Notes under the pieces: model-generated | What the model was told of the DNA's origin: nothing | What the model saw: the letters and a program-made list of their open reading frames with translations, nothing else | Database searches by the model: none | Made by a program: the position numbers and the translations under genes | DNA from: Aquibacillus koreensis | GTDB lineage: Bacteria > Bacillota > Bacilli > Bacillales > Amphibacillaceae | Length of the DNA: 64,000 bases | NCBI RefSeq assembly: GCF_025154055.1 | Contig: NZ_JAOALK010000049.1 | Location: forward strand, 46,770-110,769 | Direction of reading: 5' to 3' | Part shown: positions 17,822-26,294 of the stretch, piece by piece | How the letters are laid out: each line of letters starts with the position of its first letter | How positions within the stretch are numbered: position 1 is the stretch's first letter

Positions 17822-20800
17822 CTACTTATCCAACATCAAGATATCTCTGATGTCATCTTCTGTTAAATAAGCTCCATCTTGCTTCTCTTCATCTAAGATT
17901 TCCCCAATTAATTGGCGCTTTTTTCCTTGTAATTCATTCATCTTTTCTTCAATCGTACCACGTGTTACCAGCTTAATCACTTGAACATTTTGTGTCTGGC
18001 CAATCCTGTAAGCTCGATCAGCTGCTTGTTCTTCAATAGCAGGATTCCACCATGTATCGTACAATATAACGGTATCTGCCCCGGTTAAATTTAAACCAGT
18101 TCCCCCTGCTTTTAAGGATATAAGGAATACGTCACGCTCTCCTTCATTAAACATAGAGCAAATTTCTACCCTTTCTTCTGATGGGGTCTGTCCATCTAGG
18201 TAGAAAAATGAGCGTTCTTTTCCTGCTAATTCTCTACCAATCAAATCAAGCATTTTTGTGAATTGCGAGAAGATTAAAACCCGTCTCTTTGCTAATCTCG
18301 CTTCTTCAATCATCTCTATTAATTTGTCAAATTTAGCTGAACCAGCAGTATATTGATCAACAAACAAAGCTGGATGACAACAAATTTGACGTAATCGCGT
18401 TAAACCTGCCAAAATTCTTATTTTATTTTTTCGAATCGTATCCTGATCCAGATGTTTTAACGTATCATGTCTGAGTTTTGCTAAATAAGCCGCATACAAT
18501 TTTTTTTGTTCCGGGTGTAATTCCACTGAGATTTGGGTTTCGCTTTTTTCTGGAAACTCTGATAACACATCTTTTTTCATTCTACGCAAAATAAATGGCT
18601 TAGACCTGCTTCTAATCTTCTTTTTTGAAAGGTGACTATATTCCTTTAAACCAAGAAAGAGATCTGGGAAAATAACATGAAAAATCGACCACAATTCTTC
18701 GATTGCATTTTCAACTGGTGTGCCAGTAAGCGCAAATTTATTCGTGGATTGTATTTTCTTAACAGCTCTAGCTGTTTGTGTAATTGGGTTTTTAAACGCT
18801 TGCGCCTCATCAAAAAACACGGAATGGAAGTGATGCTTTTCAAAGCCTTGGACATCCCTACGCAATAAGGAATAGGACGTAATAATTAGATCATTATTAT
18901 CCATATTTTCTTGTAGTCTTAAACGATCTTTTTTCTTCCCATCTATTATCGATACCTTTATGTCTGGTGCAAACTTGTTCAACTCGTTTCGCCAATTGTA
19001 CACAACAGAGGAAGGGCACACGATAAGTGATGGTTGATTAGTTGTTCGACTTTCTTCTAGTTCTGATAAAATAAAAGCAATACTTTGCAATGTTTTTCCA
19101 AGCCCCATGTCATCTGCTAAGATGCCACCAAAACCGTAATAAGCTAAAGTTTTCATCCACTGAAAACCTTCTACTTGATATCCTCTTAAAATAGTTGATA
19201 ATGAATCTGGAACATCAAAAGTTAAGCTCCCTGGTTGTCGAATATGTTCTAAAAATGTACGAAAAGATTCCTCTACGAAAATAGCTTGATTTCTTTCTAC
19301 GTTATCTAATAATTTTAAGCTTTTCTCAAGTGGCATACGTAATCCATTGATTGGATCTCCATTCTGCTCTGGTAAACCCTGAAGAAAACGTTGTATGTCA
19401 TGAAATTCTTTTGTTTCTAGTGACATGAAGGACCCATTACGTAGTCGAAAATATTTACGTTTCTCTTCTAGAGCTTCTAATACCTCGCGAACTTGATCAT
19501 CTGGAATACCATCAAGTTCAAACTTATATTCAAGCCAGTTCGTTCGTTCTTTCTTAAATTTAACCCGTATTCTTGGAAAAAAAGAATCTTTCGTAATCCG
19601 ATTCCTAATTGCAGTGGTTGTATAGACTTGAGCAAGCTTTTGTAGTTTTGGGACAACATAGGTTAGAAAGTCATACTCTAAGTCTTCATTATGGAGGAAA
19701 TAGCCACTATCCGTTTGGGTGAACTTACTATCCTCCATGATTTGAAGAATCTCCTCTTCCTTTTCTTTGTTCCTGATCAAGTTACTCGTTTGAGGATGAG
19801 ATTCCAACGGATTGATGACTATACTTCCATAATGAAACTCCAATCCAGCTAGTAAACGATTACTAACACGGTCTAAATAAAGCTTCACCACTAACGGTGT
19901 TTTCTCCCATTTTTTTTGCAAAGATTTAGCGACCTTTACTTCACCTAGTCTTTTTAAGCCGGGTACCACTTTTTCTAAATAAATAGGAATCTGTTCTTTA
20001 GGAATAGGTATGTCGTTTGTGTTAATCGCACCTATCACTCGTTTGAATTCAAGGAGGCGATCACTATCTTGTTCAGATAGATTCCAGATGTTTGCCTTTT
20101 GAAGAACAATTGAATAATCACGCATGATAACGAATTTGTTTAACCCTTTAACGCTTAGGTAATAACTGTGATCTCTTTTTAGAAAGTCAAAGTGTAGAGG
20201 TAATTGTTCTTCCATCATGTTAAAACCGCTATAGTGCCCGCCGTCTACAAAAAATGATATATTTGCGACTTTTTTTAGTAATGGTGCAAGTGCCTTCCAC
20301 GAAGAAGGGGGTATAAGTAGTTGACTTCCTGGCATATCACTTAGAAATAGTGCTTGTTTTTCTAGATATATTTGTTCATCAGAAATAATCTCAATGAGTT
20401 GTTGAATTACTGCATCTGTTTCTACTGAATAGCAATGCAAATCTAGGTCAAACGTGAATAGATTAGAAATCTTATAAGGACGATTAGCTTTCATATCTGT
20501 TAAAAATGTCCTAATTGGATTGATTTGTTCTCCATTTATTTGTACTTCTATTGAAAATAGAATTCGATCACTAACAGGTACAGGTCGAAGTGTAAAAGCA
20601 GCTTCTACCATTTCTCGATTTTCAAAATGCCGTTGAGATTTACCTGTTCGTGAGGGTGGTTCTTGGAACATATGGATCAAGTCATTAGATACAGACGCAT
20701 TTTGGCCGCTTTCTAACAAGACAGGATTTCCACGCTCATGATGATAGATAGCTAACAAGACGGCAGCTACATGCTGACAATCTTTTTTATACCCTGCCAA

Positions 20801-21013
20801 AGTCGGACAACTACATGAAGAGTAGAAATCACCATTTCTTGCCTTTTTAATAATTACGCGAAAGTCTTCTGTTGTCTTAACAGTAGCTTCACAAACATCT
20901 ACACTATAAGTATGGAAAGTAATATTGTTAGATTTATATATCGATTCCCCACTCTTAAAGGAGACTGTCCCACATCTTTCTTTAATGCTCTTATTGCTTA
21001 CTTTAATGTTCAT
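17822..21013 (-). CDS. SWIM zinc-finger SNF2-type helicase
   Basis: 1063 residues. A SWIM finger near residues 60-85 (CSCPTLAGYKKDCQHVAAVL, CxC...CxH) is followed by an SNF2-associated region. The SNF2 ATPase core comes next: ILADDMGLGKTLQSIAF (Walker A), VFFDEAQAFKN (DEAQ box), LTGTPVENAIEELWSIF, and the helicase C-terminal half with SQFTKMLDLIG, LKAGGTGLNLTGADTVILYD and DRAYRIGQ. These bacterial Swi2/Snf2 proteins (YwqA-like) are ATP-driven DNA translocases that probably act on protein-DNA or transcription complexes. GGAGG lies 7 bases before ATG 21013. The length is normal for the SWIM-containing form. Confidence 0.94.
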   Translation of the reverse strand: MNIKVSNKSIKERCGTVSFKSGESIYKSNNITFHTYSVDVCEATVKTTEDFRVIIKKARNGDFYSSCSCPTLAGYKKDCQHVAAVLLAIYHHERGNPVLLESGQNASVSNDLIHMFQEPPSRTGKSQRHFENREMVEAAFTLRPVPVSDRILFSIEVQINGEQINPIRTFLTDMKANRPYKISNLFTFDLDLHCYSVETDAVIQQLIEIISDEQIYLEKQALFLSDMPGSQLLIPPSSWKALAPLLKKVANISFFVDGGHYSGFNMMEEQLPLHFDFLKRDHSYYLSVKGLNKFVIMRDYSIVLQKANIWNLSEQDSDRLLEFKRVIGAINTNDIPIPKEQIPIYLEKVVPGLKRLGEVKVAKSLQKKWEKTPLVVKLYLDRVSNRLLAGLEFHYGSIVINPLESHPQTSNLIRNKEKEEEILQIMEDSKFTQTDSGYFLHNEDLEYDFLTYVVPKLQKLAQVYTTTAIRNRITKDSFFPRIRVKFKKERTNWLEYKFELDGIPDDQVREVLEALEEKRKYFRLRNGSFMSLETKEFHDIQRFLQGLPEQNGDPINGLRMPLEKSLKLLDNVERNQAIFVEESFRTFLEHIRQPGSLTFDVPDSLSTILRGYQVEGFQWMKTLAYYGFGGILADDMGLGKTLQSIAFILSELEESRTTNQPSLIVCPSSVVYNWRNELNKFAPDIKVSIIDGKKKDRLRLQENMDNNDLIITSYSLLRRDVQGFEKHHFHSVFFDEAQAFKNPITQTARAVKKIQSTNKFALTGTPVENAIEELWSIFHVIFPDLFLGLKEYSHLSKKKIRSRSKPFILRRMKKDVLSEFPEKSETQISVELHPEQKKLYAAYLAKLRHDTLKHLDQDTIRKNKIRILAGLTRLRQICCHPALFVDQYTAGSAKFDKLIEMIEEARLAKRRVLIFSQFTKMLDLIGRELAGKERSFFYLDGQTPSEERVEICSMFNEGERDVFLISLKAGGTGLNLTGADTVILYDTWWNPAIEEQAADRAYRIGQTQNVQVIKLVTRGTIEEKMNELQGKKRQLIGEILDEEKQDGAYLTEDDIRDILMLDK

Positions 21014-21093
21014 GTCCGCCCCTCCTATTATTCTTTTAGGGCTTTATTTTATCTATTTCAAAATTATATCATATTGTCTTTTTGCTCATAATC

Positions 21094-21132
21094 AAAAAGG
21101 CTATCCTTTTGTCGTAGAATACCCTTTTTTAG
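21094..21132 (-). terminator. Probable terminator of the RNase H-like gene
   Basis: AAAAAGGGTAT and ATAGCCTTTTT arms (one mismatch) around about 14 bases, about 165 bases past the RNase H-like stop and ahead of the helicase gene. Stem quality is moderate. Confidence 0.5.
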
Positions 21133-21294
21133 ACTAGTTGAATAATTTAGTTGTACTTATCAAGATGTTGCTATTGTTTAATCCGATTAGAAAAGTAGAA
21201 AAGAATCCATTGGTTGGTTCATGACTTTTAAGTATATTTAAAAATCCATTTTAAAGAAAAAGATCTTTCAAATTACAAATAAAATAATTAATTA

Positions 21295-21954
21295 TCATTG
21301 ATTCAATTCAATCGTACTAGTTATTTCTGTTTCATTTAATGCCTGTGATGCTAGATGATCAGCTTCTCGATTTTTCTTTCGCGATACACTTCGATATTCT
21401 GGTGTAATGCCTAAGGCTTCTAATTTTGTTTCGATTCGATCTGCCCATCTGTTTAACTCCTCTTCCACACAAGGCCAATCACCAGTCAACTGGTTTACAA
21501 CTACCTGTGAATCACCAATAAAGGTAACAGGCATATGGTGCACGCCAAGAAATTCTAACTCTTGAATAGCTAAATGTAATGCAGCATATTCTGCTTCATT
21601 ATTCGTATTTAACTCTTTAACGAGCGCATTTTTCCTTAGCCGATACGATTTTCCGTTCTGTTGATAATAAATAGCACATCCTAATCCTGATGTGTACGTA
21701 TCGATGTCAAAACCGCCATCAAAATATACCGTTACATCGTGGGCTTCTGTCTCTATCCCTTTCATATATTTCCTTAAATCTTTTATAGTCCACGTACTGT
21801 CCTGATCGTCTATGAAAGTAATTTCTTTGACGCGTCCAGTCTTTTCGATATCCTCTGCCAGTAATATTGCCTTTGCAACACGCATTGTTTCCGAAGTAAA
21901 TGTTGTTTGTACACCTTTTGCTGTTTGATAAATGTATTCAATTCTTACATCCAT
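21295..21954 (-). CDS. RNase HI-like protein with N-terminal extension
   Basis: 219 residues. The C-terminal 140 residues form an RNase H fold with the catalytic acids in order: VYFDGGFD, NNEAEYAALH, FIGDSQVVVNQ and KNREADHLAS. The N-terminal 70 residues form a separate small domain (AKAILLAEDIEKTGRV), as in B. subtilis YpeP/YpdQ-like proteins. It probably cleaves RNA in RNA-DNA hybrids, although some relatives lack activity. GGTGG lies 7 bases before ATG 21954. Confidence 0.88.
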   Translation of the reverse strand: MDVRIEYIYQTAKGVQTTFTSETMRVAKAILLAEDIEKTGRVKEITFIDDQDSTWTIKDLRKYMKGIETEAHDVTVYFDGGFDIDTYTSGLGCAIYYQQNGKSYRLRKNALVKELNTNNEAEYAALHLAIQELEFLGVHHMPVTFIGDSQVVVNQLTGDWPCVEEELNRWADRIETKLEALGITPEYRSVSRKKNREADHLASQALNETEITSTIELNQ

Positions 21955-22061
21955 CCAATTACCACCTTTTCAACATAATCAAGATTTTATATGGGTTTAT
22001 TTCTTTATTCTCTCAACATTCGGTACATATCATCCATCTATTTTCTACCCATAAGTAGAAT

Positions 22062-22187
22062 TCATACAAGGTCTACTTTAATATCGCCGATACCAGCATG
22101 TATATTTAGGTTAGTTAAATGTAACCAGATTGAATTAAGGTTTGTATCGGATGCACCAGCATTTACAAGCAGTAATTTACCTAAGAC
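22062..22187 (-). pseudogene. Remnant of a toast-rack (LiaF-like) domain protein
   Basis: An open stretch with no start codon or ribosome binding site encodes LLLVNAGASDTNLNSI, then LTNLNIHAGIGDIKVDLV and a TGA. Alternating NAGASD/HAGIGD repeats are the core of toast-rack/DUF2154-type extracytoplasmic domains found in LiaF-like envelope-stress proteins. Only about 41 codons survive, with stops on both sides. The family match is by eye. Confidence 0.5.
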
Positions 22188-22244
22188 TTAACACTTAAGA
22201 CTTATATTGTTATTATGTTATGCGATAAGCGCCTTTCGCTGTTA

Positions 22245-23213
22245 CTACTCAATCAATACACTAATTGGATAAAGGTATGGTTGTGGAGGTTCTTGAATTT
22301 CCTTCCATTCTTTCACTTTAATTGCAGGGAGTTGTACGCCATTATAATCTTCAATGTAAATCGTACCGCTTATTTCCATCCATGTATCCTCCATGATAAG
22401 AGTTACATCGTCTAAATTAGATAAAAATCCAATAATGGTAGAATCGGCCACACAATGTGTAATAAGATATCTAGCTAGCACAAACTGATTTTCTTCAAAG
22501 TTATCTTCCTTATAGACAAACCCATTTAAAGTAATTTCTTTCCCCACATATTCTTCTACATTAGCACTTATCGCTTCATAATAGGCGGAATAAACAGTGT
22601 CATTCATTTCTATAGAAGGTTCAGTCTCTAGATTACTCGCAATCTCGTTATATTCTTCTTCTGTCATCGTATTTGAATCTAAATTAGGGTCTGGTTGATT
22701 GTCGCTGGTTGGTGGTGTTTCTTCCGGCTTTATATTTTGTTCTGATTCAGGTGTACTCGCAGAATTTTCGGGCAGATTTTTTAAGTCCGCATCACCTTCT
22801 ACTTCTGTACGTTCGTTATCTAGTGCATTATTGGTAATGGATAGCATGACCCCTTTTTTAGATGCAATGGATGCATCTAATGTAGAAGGAGGTAAAATAA
22901 ACCCTGTTACTATTGGTAATACAATAATAGAATAAGAAATCAACTTCCTTATGTTCATGCTTTTATCTCCATGATCGTGGTTGTGTTCGTGATCACTACA
23001 ACATTCATGTGCTTGTTCTGATTTTGTTGACCAGATCCGCTGTAGTTGGACTGTAAATAGAATAAGTAGTATGATGACACCAATTTGACTAATCGTGTTA
23101 TATTTTGGGTTGATCAGTTTTAATATATCTCTCGTATAGTGTAAGTTGATAATATATAATGCAAAAAGTAGTATAATAATCGCTCTAACCGCTTGTTGAA
23201 TATTTAAACGCAT
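22245..23213 (-). CDS. ycgQ: TIGR03943 family permease subunit (YcgQ), zinc operon
   Basis: 322 residues. Two N-terminal helices, a His/Cys-rich loop (HECCSDHEHNHDHGDKS, about residues 72-88), a third helix, a long low-complexity acidic linker, and a C-terminal domain with LNGFVYKEDNFEENQFVLARYLITHCVADS, shown here as the DUF1980 hallmark (YLITHC near residue 255). It accompanies YcgR permeases throughout bacilli. The His-rich loop suggests metal handling. It is the third gene of the operon, 11 bases after ycgR, behind the Zur boxes at 25.46-25.50 kb. I infer a role in zinc acquisition or delivery; transport has not been shown for the family in general. Confidence 0.9.
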   Translation of the reverse strand: MRLNIQQAVRAIIILLFALYIINLHYTRDILKLINPKYNTISQIGVIILLILFTVQLQRIWSTKSEQAHECCSDHEHNHDHGDKSMNIRKLISYSIIVLPIVTGFILPPSTLDASIASKKGVMLSITNNALDNERTEVEGDADLKNLPENSASTPESEQNIKPEETPPTSDNQPDPNLDSNTMTEEEYNEIASNLETEPSIEMNDTVYSAYYEAISANVEEYVGKEITLNGFVYKEDNFEENQFVLARYLITHCVADSTIIGFLSNLDDVTLIMEDTWMEISGTIYIEDYNGVQLPAIKVKEWKEIQEPPQPYLYPISVLIE

Positions 23214-23224
23214 AATAATCCCCC

Positions 23225-24232
23225 CTAATATAAGCCTTGAACTAAAATAAAGGTGCTAAATACTACAATCGTTACAATGCTTATAAAGATAACGACAAAT
23301 CTAGTTTTAAATACACTTAACATCATCAAAGTATTTTTTAAATCAATCATCGGCCCATAAACAAGAAATGCTAAAATAGCCGTAGTTGGAAAGATATTAC
23401 TAAATGATGCTGCGATAAACGCATCTGCTTCAGAACAGAGAGATAGTAAATAAGCTAACCCCATCATGACAGCTGTACTGGATGCAACGTCACCATTTCC
23501 TATTCCAACTAATGATTCGGAAGACACGTATGTTTGTACGAATGCAGCAAGCACTGCACCTATAATTAAGTATTTTCCCATATCAAAGAACTCATCTACC
23601 GCATGCATTAGAACATTTCCAATTCTTACTGTAATTGGTTTTTTATTGGAGTCATCTGAATGAATGTGGTTAGCACTTGTTAGTCCTTTTTTTAATTGGT
23701 TTGTTTTAAATAGGAAGCTGATGATAAGCGCTATAACTAAAGCAATTAAAAAACCTATAATCATACGTGACAATGCGATTTTCAAGTCATTTCCGAATGC
23801 CATATATGTTGAAAGAATAACTATTGGATTGATAAGAGGTCCCGTTAAAAGGAATCCAATACCTGCATAAATTGGCACACCCTTTGCAATTAACCTACGT
23901 ACAATTGGAACAATGCCACATTCACATGCAGGAAAGAGTGCTCCAACTACGCAGCTCATAATAGCTGCTAAAAAGGTATTTTTAGGTATCCACCTTTTAA
24001 TATGATCCTCTGTGATGAATATTTGAATAATACCGGCAATCACAACCCCAATTAAAACAAAAGGTAGTGCTTCTATTAAAATACTTAGAAAAATAGTATT
24101 CATATGAAGTACTGAAGAAGGTATATTCATATATTGTTGCAAGTTTTCACTAAAAGTTATTAAAAATATAGCCAAGCCGAACAACATAAGTCCAGTAAAA
24201 TCTATTAAACTGATACGAAGTGTACGTTTCAT
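23225..24232 (-). CDS. ycgR: UPF0718/DUF318 permease (YcgR)
   Basis: 335 residues with eight to ten helices. ALFPACECGIVPIVRRLIAKG and LLTGPLINPIVILSTYMAFG, plus SLCSEADAFIAASF, are the paired signature segments of UPF0718 permeases. CEC and CSEAD cysteines are conserved and could bind metal in the membrane. It lies between a ZnuA-like lipoprotein gene and ycgQ, all on the minus strand and closely spaced, with a hairpin at 24253-24283 upstream. It probably works with YcgQ as one membrane complex, and Zur control is inferred from the shared promoter. Confidence 0.91.
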   Translation of the reverse strand: MKRTLRISLIDFTGLMLFGLAIFLITFSENLQQYMNIPSSVLHMNTIFLSILIEALPFVLIGVVIAGIIQIFITEDHIKRWIPKNTFLAAIMSCVVGALFPACECGIVPIVRRLIAKGVPIYAGIGFLLTGPLINPIVILSTYMAFGNDLKIALSRMIIGFLIALVIALIISFLFKTNQLKKGLTSANHIHSDDSNKKPITVRIGNVLMHAVDEFFDMGKYLIIGAVLAAFVQTYVSSESLVGIGNGDVASSTAVMMGLAYLLSLCSEADAFIAASFSNIFPTTAILAFLVYGPMIDLKNTLMMLSVFKTRFVVIFISIVTIVVFSTFILVQGLY

Positions 24233-24252
24233 TTTTTTCCTCCATAAACTAT

Positions 24253-24283
24253 TAGGGAAACAACTTGTTTAGTTGTTTCCCTA
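24253..24283 (-). other. Intra-operon hairpin between znuA-like gene and ycgR
   Basis: TAGGGAAACAACT pairs perfectly with AGTTGTTTCCCTA over 13 bp around a 5-base loop. No T-run follows on the minus strand, so it is more likely an mRNA stabiliser or processing site that sets relative expression than a full terminator. Confidence 0.65.
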
Positions 24284-24291
24284 TGATCATA

Positions 24292-25422
24292 CTATCTTTC
24301 TAAAACATTTAAAAGCACTTCTAGATTTTGATACATTAATGTAAAATAATCTTCACCATTTTCTATATTATCGTCTGTTAGTACAGATAGATTATGGATT
24401 TCAAGAGATTTTACCCCTGTTTCCGTTTGGATGACTTCAGCAACTTTAGGTCTAACATTCTGTTCAAACAAGAGGTGTTTAATATCATGTTCTCTAACCA
24501 CGTTAATTACACTTTGCAACTGTTTTTGGGAAGGTTGATCAGAAGGTGATATGCCTGTAATCGCTATTTGCTTAATACCGTAGGCTTCTTCCCAATACCC
24601 ATATGCAGCATGAGAAACTAGAATTTCATTCCTCTCTAGGCTTTCTAACTTATGATGAAACTCGTTATCTAATTCTTCTAATCTAGATTTTAAATTTTGG
24701 AAGTTATCTTCAAATTCCTCAGCTGCATCTGGTTTTAGTTGAATTAGTGTATCTTTAATATTTTCTGCTAGATTGATAGCACGGATTGGGTCCAACCATA
24801 CGTGTGGGTCTACATTACCGTGGTTGTGATCATGTATATCTTGTTCATTACCATTTTCGTTGTGTGTATCTTCTTCATGTCCGTGATCATCTTCCGTATG
24901 TGCGTCTTCTTCATGTCCGTGATCATCTTCCGTGTGTGTATCTTCTTCATGTCCGTGATCATCTTCCGTGTGTGTATCTTCTTCATGTCCGTGATTATCT
25001 TCTGTGTGTGCATCTTCTTCATGTTCGTGCGTACTAGCTATCAATGCGAGTCCTTCTGCAGCTTCAACAGGTAATACCTTCTCATCTTTTAATGCATTTT
25101 TTATTTTTTTCGCATACGTTTCTAATTCTGCTCCATTATAAATAAAAGCATCCGACTTAGCTATGTCCACCATCGTTTTAGATGTTGGTTCATATGTATG
25201 TGAGTCTGCTCCTGGAGTAATAATAGATGTTACATCTACAAGATCCCCGCCGATTTCCTTTGTGAAGTACTCTAATGGATAAATTGTTGTATAAATATTT
25301 AATACTTCTTTACTATCATCATTACTATTTGAACTCGCTGTTTCACCACTTCCTCCACAACCGCTCACTAACATAATAAGTAGTATGGTTGTCATGGCTA
25401 AGATGCTCTGGATAAATTTCAT
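24292..25422 (-). CDS. ZnuA-like zinc ABC substrate-binding lipoprotein
   Basis: 376 residues. A lipoprotein signal (LLIMLVSGCGG, Cys 22) anchors it outside the membrane. Cluster A-I motifs follow: IYPLEYFTKEIGG, PGADSHTYEPT, then HVWLDPIRAINLAENI, VSHAAYGYWEEAYG and LFEQNVRPKVAEV, with zinc-ligand histidines visible in DSHTYEP, DPHVWLD and SHAAYGY. A His/Asp/Glu-rich loop of four 12-residue repeats (HGHEEDTHTEDD type) lies near 135-190, as in metal-scavenging ZnuA proteins. Notably, no znuB or znuC adjoins; the next genes are YcgR and YcgQ. Two Zur boxes overlie its promoter. The ABC partner is presumably encoded elsewhere. Confidence 0.94.
   Translation of the reverse strand: MKFIQSILAMTTILLIMLVSGCGGSGETASSNSNDDSKEVLNIYTTIYPLEYFTKEIGGDLVDVTSIITPGADSHTYEPTSKTMVDIAKSDAFIYNGAELETYAKKIKNALKDEKVLPVEAAEGLALIASTHEHEEDAHTEDNHGHEEDTHTEDDHGHEEDTHTEDDHGHEEDAHTEDDHGHEEDTHNENGNEQDIHDHNHGNVDPHVWLDPIRAINLAENIKDTLIQLKPDAAEEFEDNFQNLKSRLEELDNEFHHKLESLERNEILVSHAAYGYWEEAYGIKQIAITGISPSDQPSQKQLQSVINVVREHDIKHLLFEQNVRPKVAEVIQTETGVKSLEIHNLSVLTDDNIENGEDYFTLMYQNLEVLLNVLER
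24869..25029. repeat. Four-copy 36-bp in-frame tandem repeat in the ZnuA-like gene
   Basis: Unit starts at 24869, 24905, 24941 and 24977, with a partial fifth copy at 25013. Copies differ by only one to four bases. Each encodes a 12-residue His/Glu/Asp-rich zinc-binding unit. The near-identity of the copies suggests recent expansion by slippage or recombination. Confidence 0.92.
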
Positions 25423-25456
25423 TTATTTCTCTCCCCCTATTTTTTATTCCATAGTG

Positions 25457-25485
25457 ATTATATCGAAATGGTTACGATTTGTAAA
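25457..25485 (-). promoter_or_regulatory. Sigma-A promoter of the zinc operon
   Basis: TTTACA (25485-25480) and TATAAT (25462-25457) separated by exactly 17 bases, reading toward the ZnuA-like gene. The spacer is occupied by a Zur-box palindrome, so repressor binding would block RNA polymerase. Confidence 0.8.
25460..25480. promoter_or_regulatory. Zur box 1
   Basis: On the minus strand AAATCGTAAC-C-ATTTCGATAT matches the Bacillus Zur consensus AAATCGTAAT-N-ATTACGATTT at 17 of 20 fixed positions. It lies between -35 and -10 of the zinc operon promoter. Confidence 0.78.
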
Positions 25486-25503
25486 TAGTAATAATTACGT
25501 TTT
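25483..25503. promoter_or_regulatory. Zur box 2
   Basis: AAATAGTAAT-A-ATTACGTTTT matches the Zur consensus at 18 of 20 positions. It overlaps the -35 element and starts 2 bases beyond box 1, so two Zur dimers could bind side by side. Confidence 0.75.
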
Positions 25504-25565
25504 ATTAAAACAAATTACTACTTGATATTACAAGTTTCTCTTTCACTATAAGGAGTGTATAGAAA

Positions 25566-25595
25566 ATGAAAAACCAAGAGCAATTAAGCTCTTGG
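25566..25595 (-). terminator. Terminator after the ZorB-like gene
   Basis: CCAAGAGC and GCTCTTGG arms with a 6-base loop, followed on the minus strand by TTTTTCATTTTC. It abuts the ZorB-like stop at 25596. Confidence 0.8.
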
Positions 25596-26294
25596 TCACG
25601 AATCTCCCTGTAATATTTCTCTTGTTTTATTTAAAATCTCTTCATCTTTCAATCGGAACTCAAACTCTACTCTTCTTGATGCATCATGACTATAATTTCC
25701 ATCTTCATCCGTTCTACCGTCCGTAAATGACTTTCCATTCACTGTCAATTTATCTTGTAAATGCTGTTGTATATTTTTGTATGGGAAACTATCACTAAGG
25801 ATATATTCGGCTACACTGTAAGCCCGTTCCTGTGAAAGTTGTAGATTATATAAGTACGTGTCGGTTCGATCCGCGTGTCCCTCAATAATTATTTCAGACA
25901 CATACTCTTCATAGCCACTATCAAATAATACTTCTAAGTATCTTGGAACGAATTCGTCTAAAAATTGAAAAGAATCTTCTTTTAAAACAGAATCATCAAA
26001 CTCAAACAATATTTCTGTATTAAAGATAATGGCACCTGTTTTCTCGTCGACTTCAATACCTAATGGCGAATCTTCAAATTCTTCATTTAAATCTTTCACT
26101 AAATTTGCTCTTACACCCATAATTTGATCAATCGTTCTTTCCATTTCTTTGATTTGAAGAGATTTGATTACCATCATACATATGAAAATCAACACGAAAC
26201 AAAGCAATATAGACGTCAACAGGTCTGTAAAAGATGGCCAAAAATGACTTTCATCCTGCTCGTTTCTGAATAACTTTTGGTATTTACTAATCAT
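25596..26294 (-). CDS. ZorB/MotB-like OmpA-domain stator protein
   Basis: 232 residues. A single N-terminal helix (HFWPSFTDLLTSILLCFVLI) carries the conserved Asp at residue 24 that carries protons in MotB/ZorB stators. The C-terminal half is an OmpA-like peptidoglycan-binding domain with IIIEGHADRTDTYLYN and LSQERAYSVAEYIL. The start overlaps the upstream ZorA-like stop by 8 bases (ATGATTAG), so translation is coupled. The pair should form an inner-membrane ion-driven complex anchored to the wall. It is not a flagellar MotB: no motility genes are near, and the partner's tail is far longer than MotA's. Confidence 0.82.
   Translation of the reverse strand: MISKYQKLFRNEQDESHFWPSFTDLLTSILLCFVLIFICMMVIKSLQIKEMERTIDQIMGVRANLVKDLNEEFEDSPLGIEVDEKTGAIIFNTEILFEFDDSVLKEDSFQFLDEFVPRYLEVLFDSGYEEYVSEIIIEGHADRTDTYLYNLQLSQERAYSVAEYILSDSFPYKNIQQHLQDKLTVNGKSFTDGRTDEDGNYSHDASRRVEFEFRLKDEEILNKTREILQGDS

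Noticed and set aside
24786..25074. Regularly spaced repeats that might be a CRISPR array, and long open frames on the other strand
   Set aside because: The 36-bp units are contiguous without unique spacers and are in frame within the ZnuA-like gene; the other-strand frames are by-products of the repeat.
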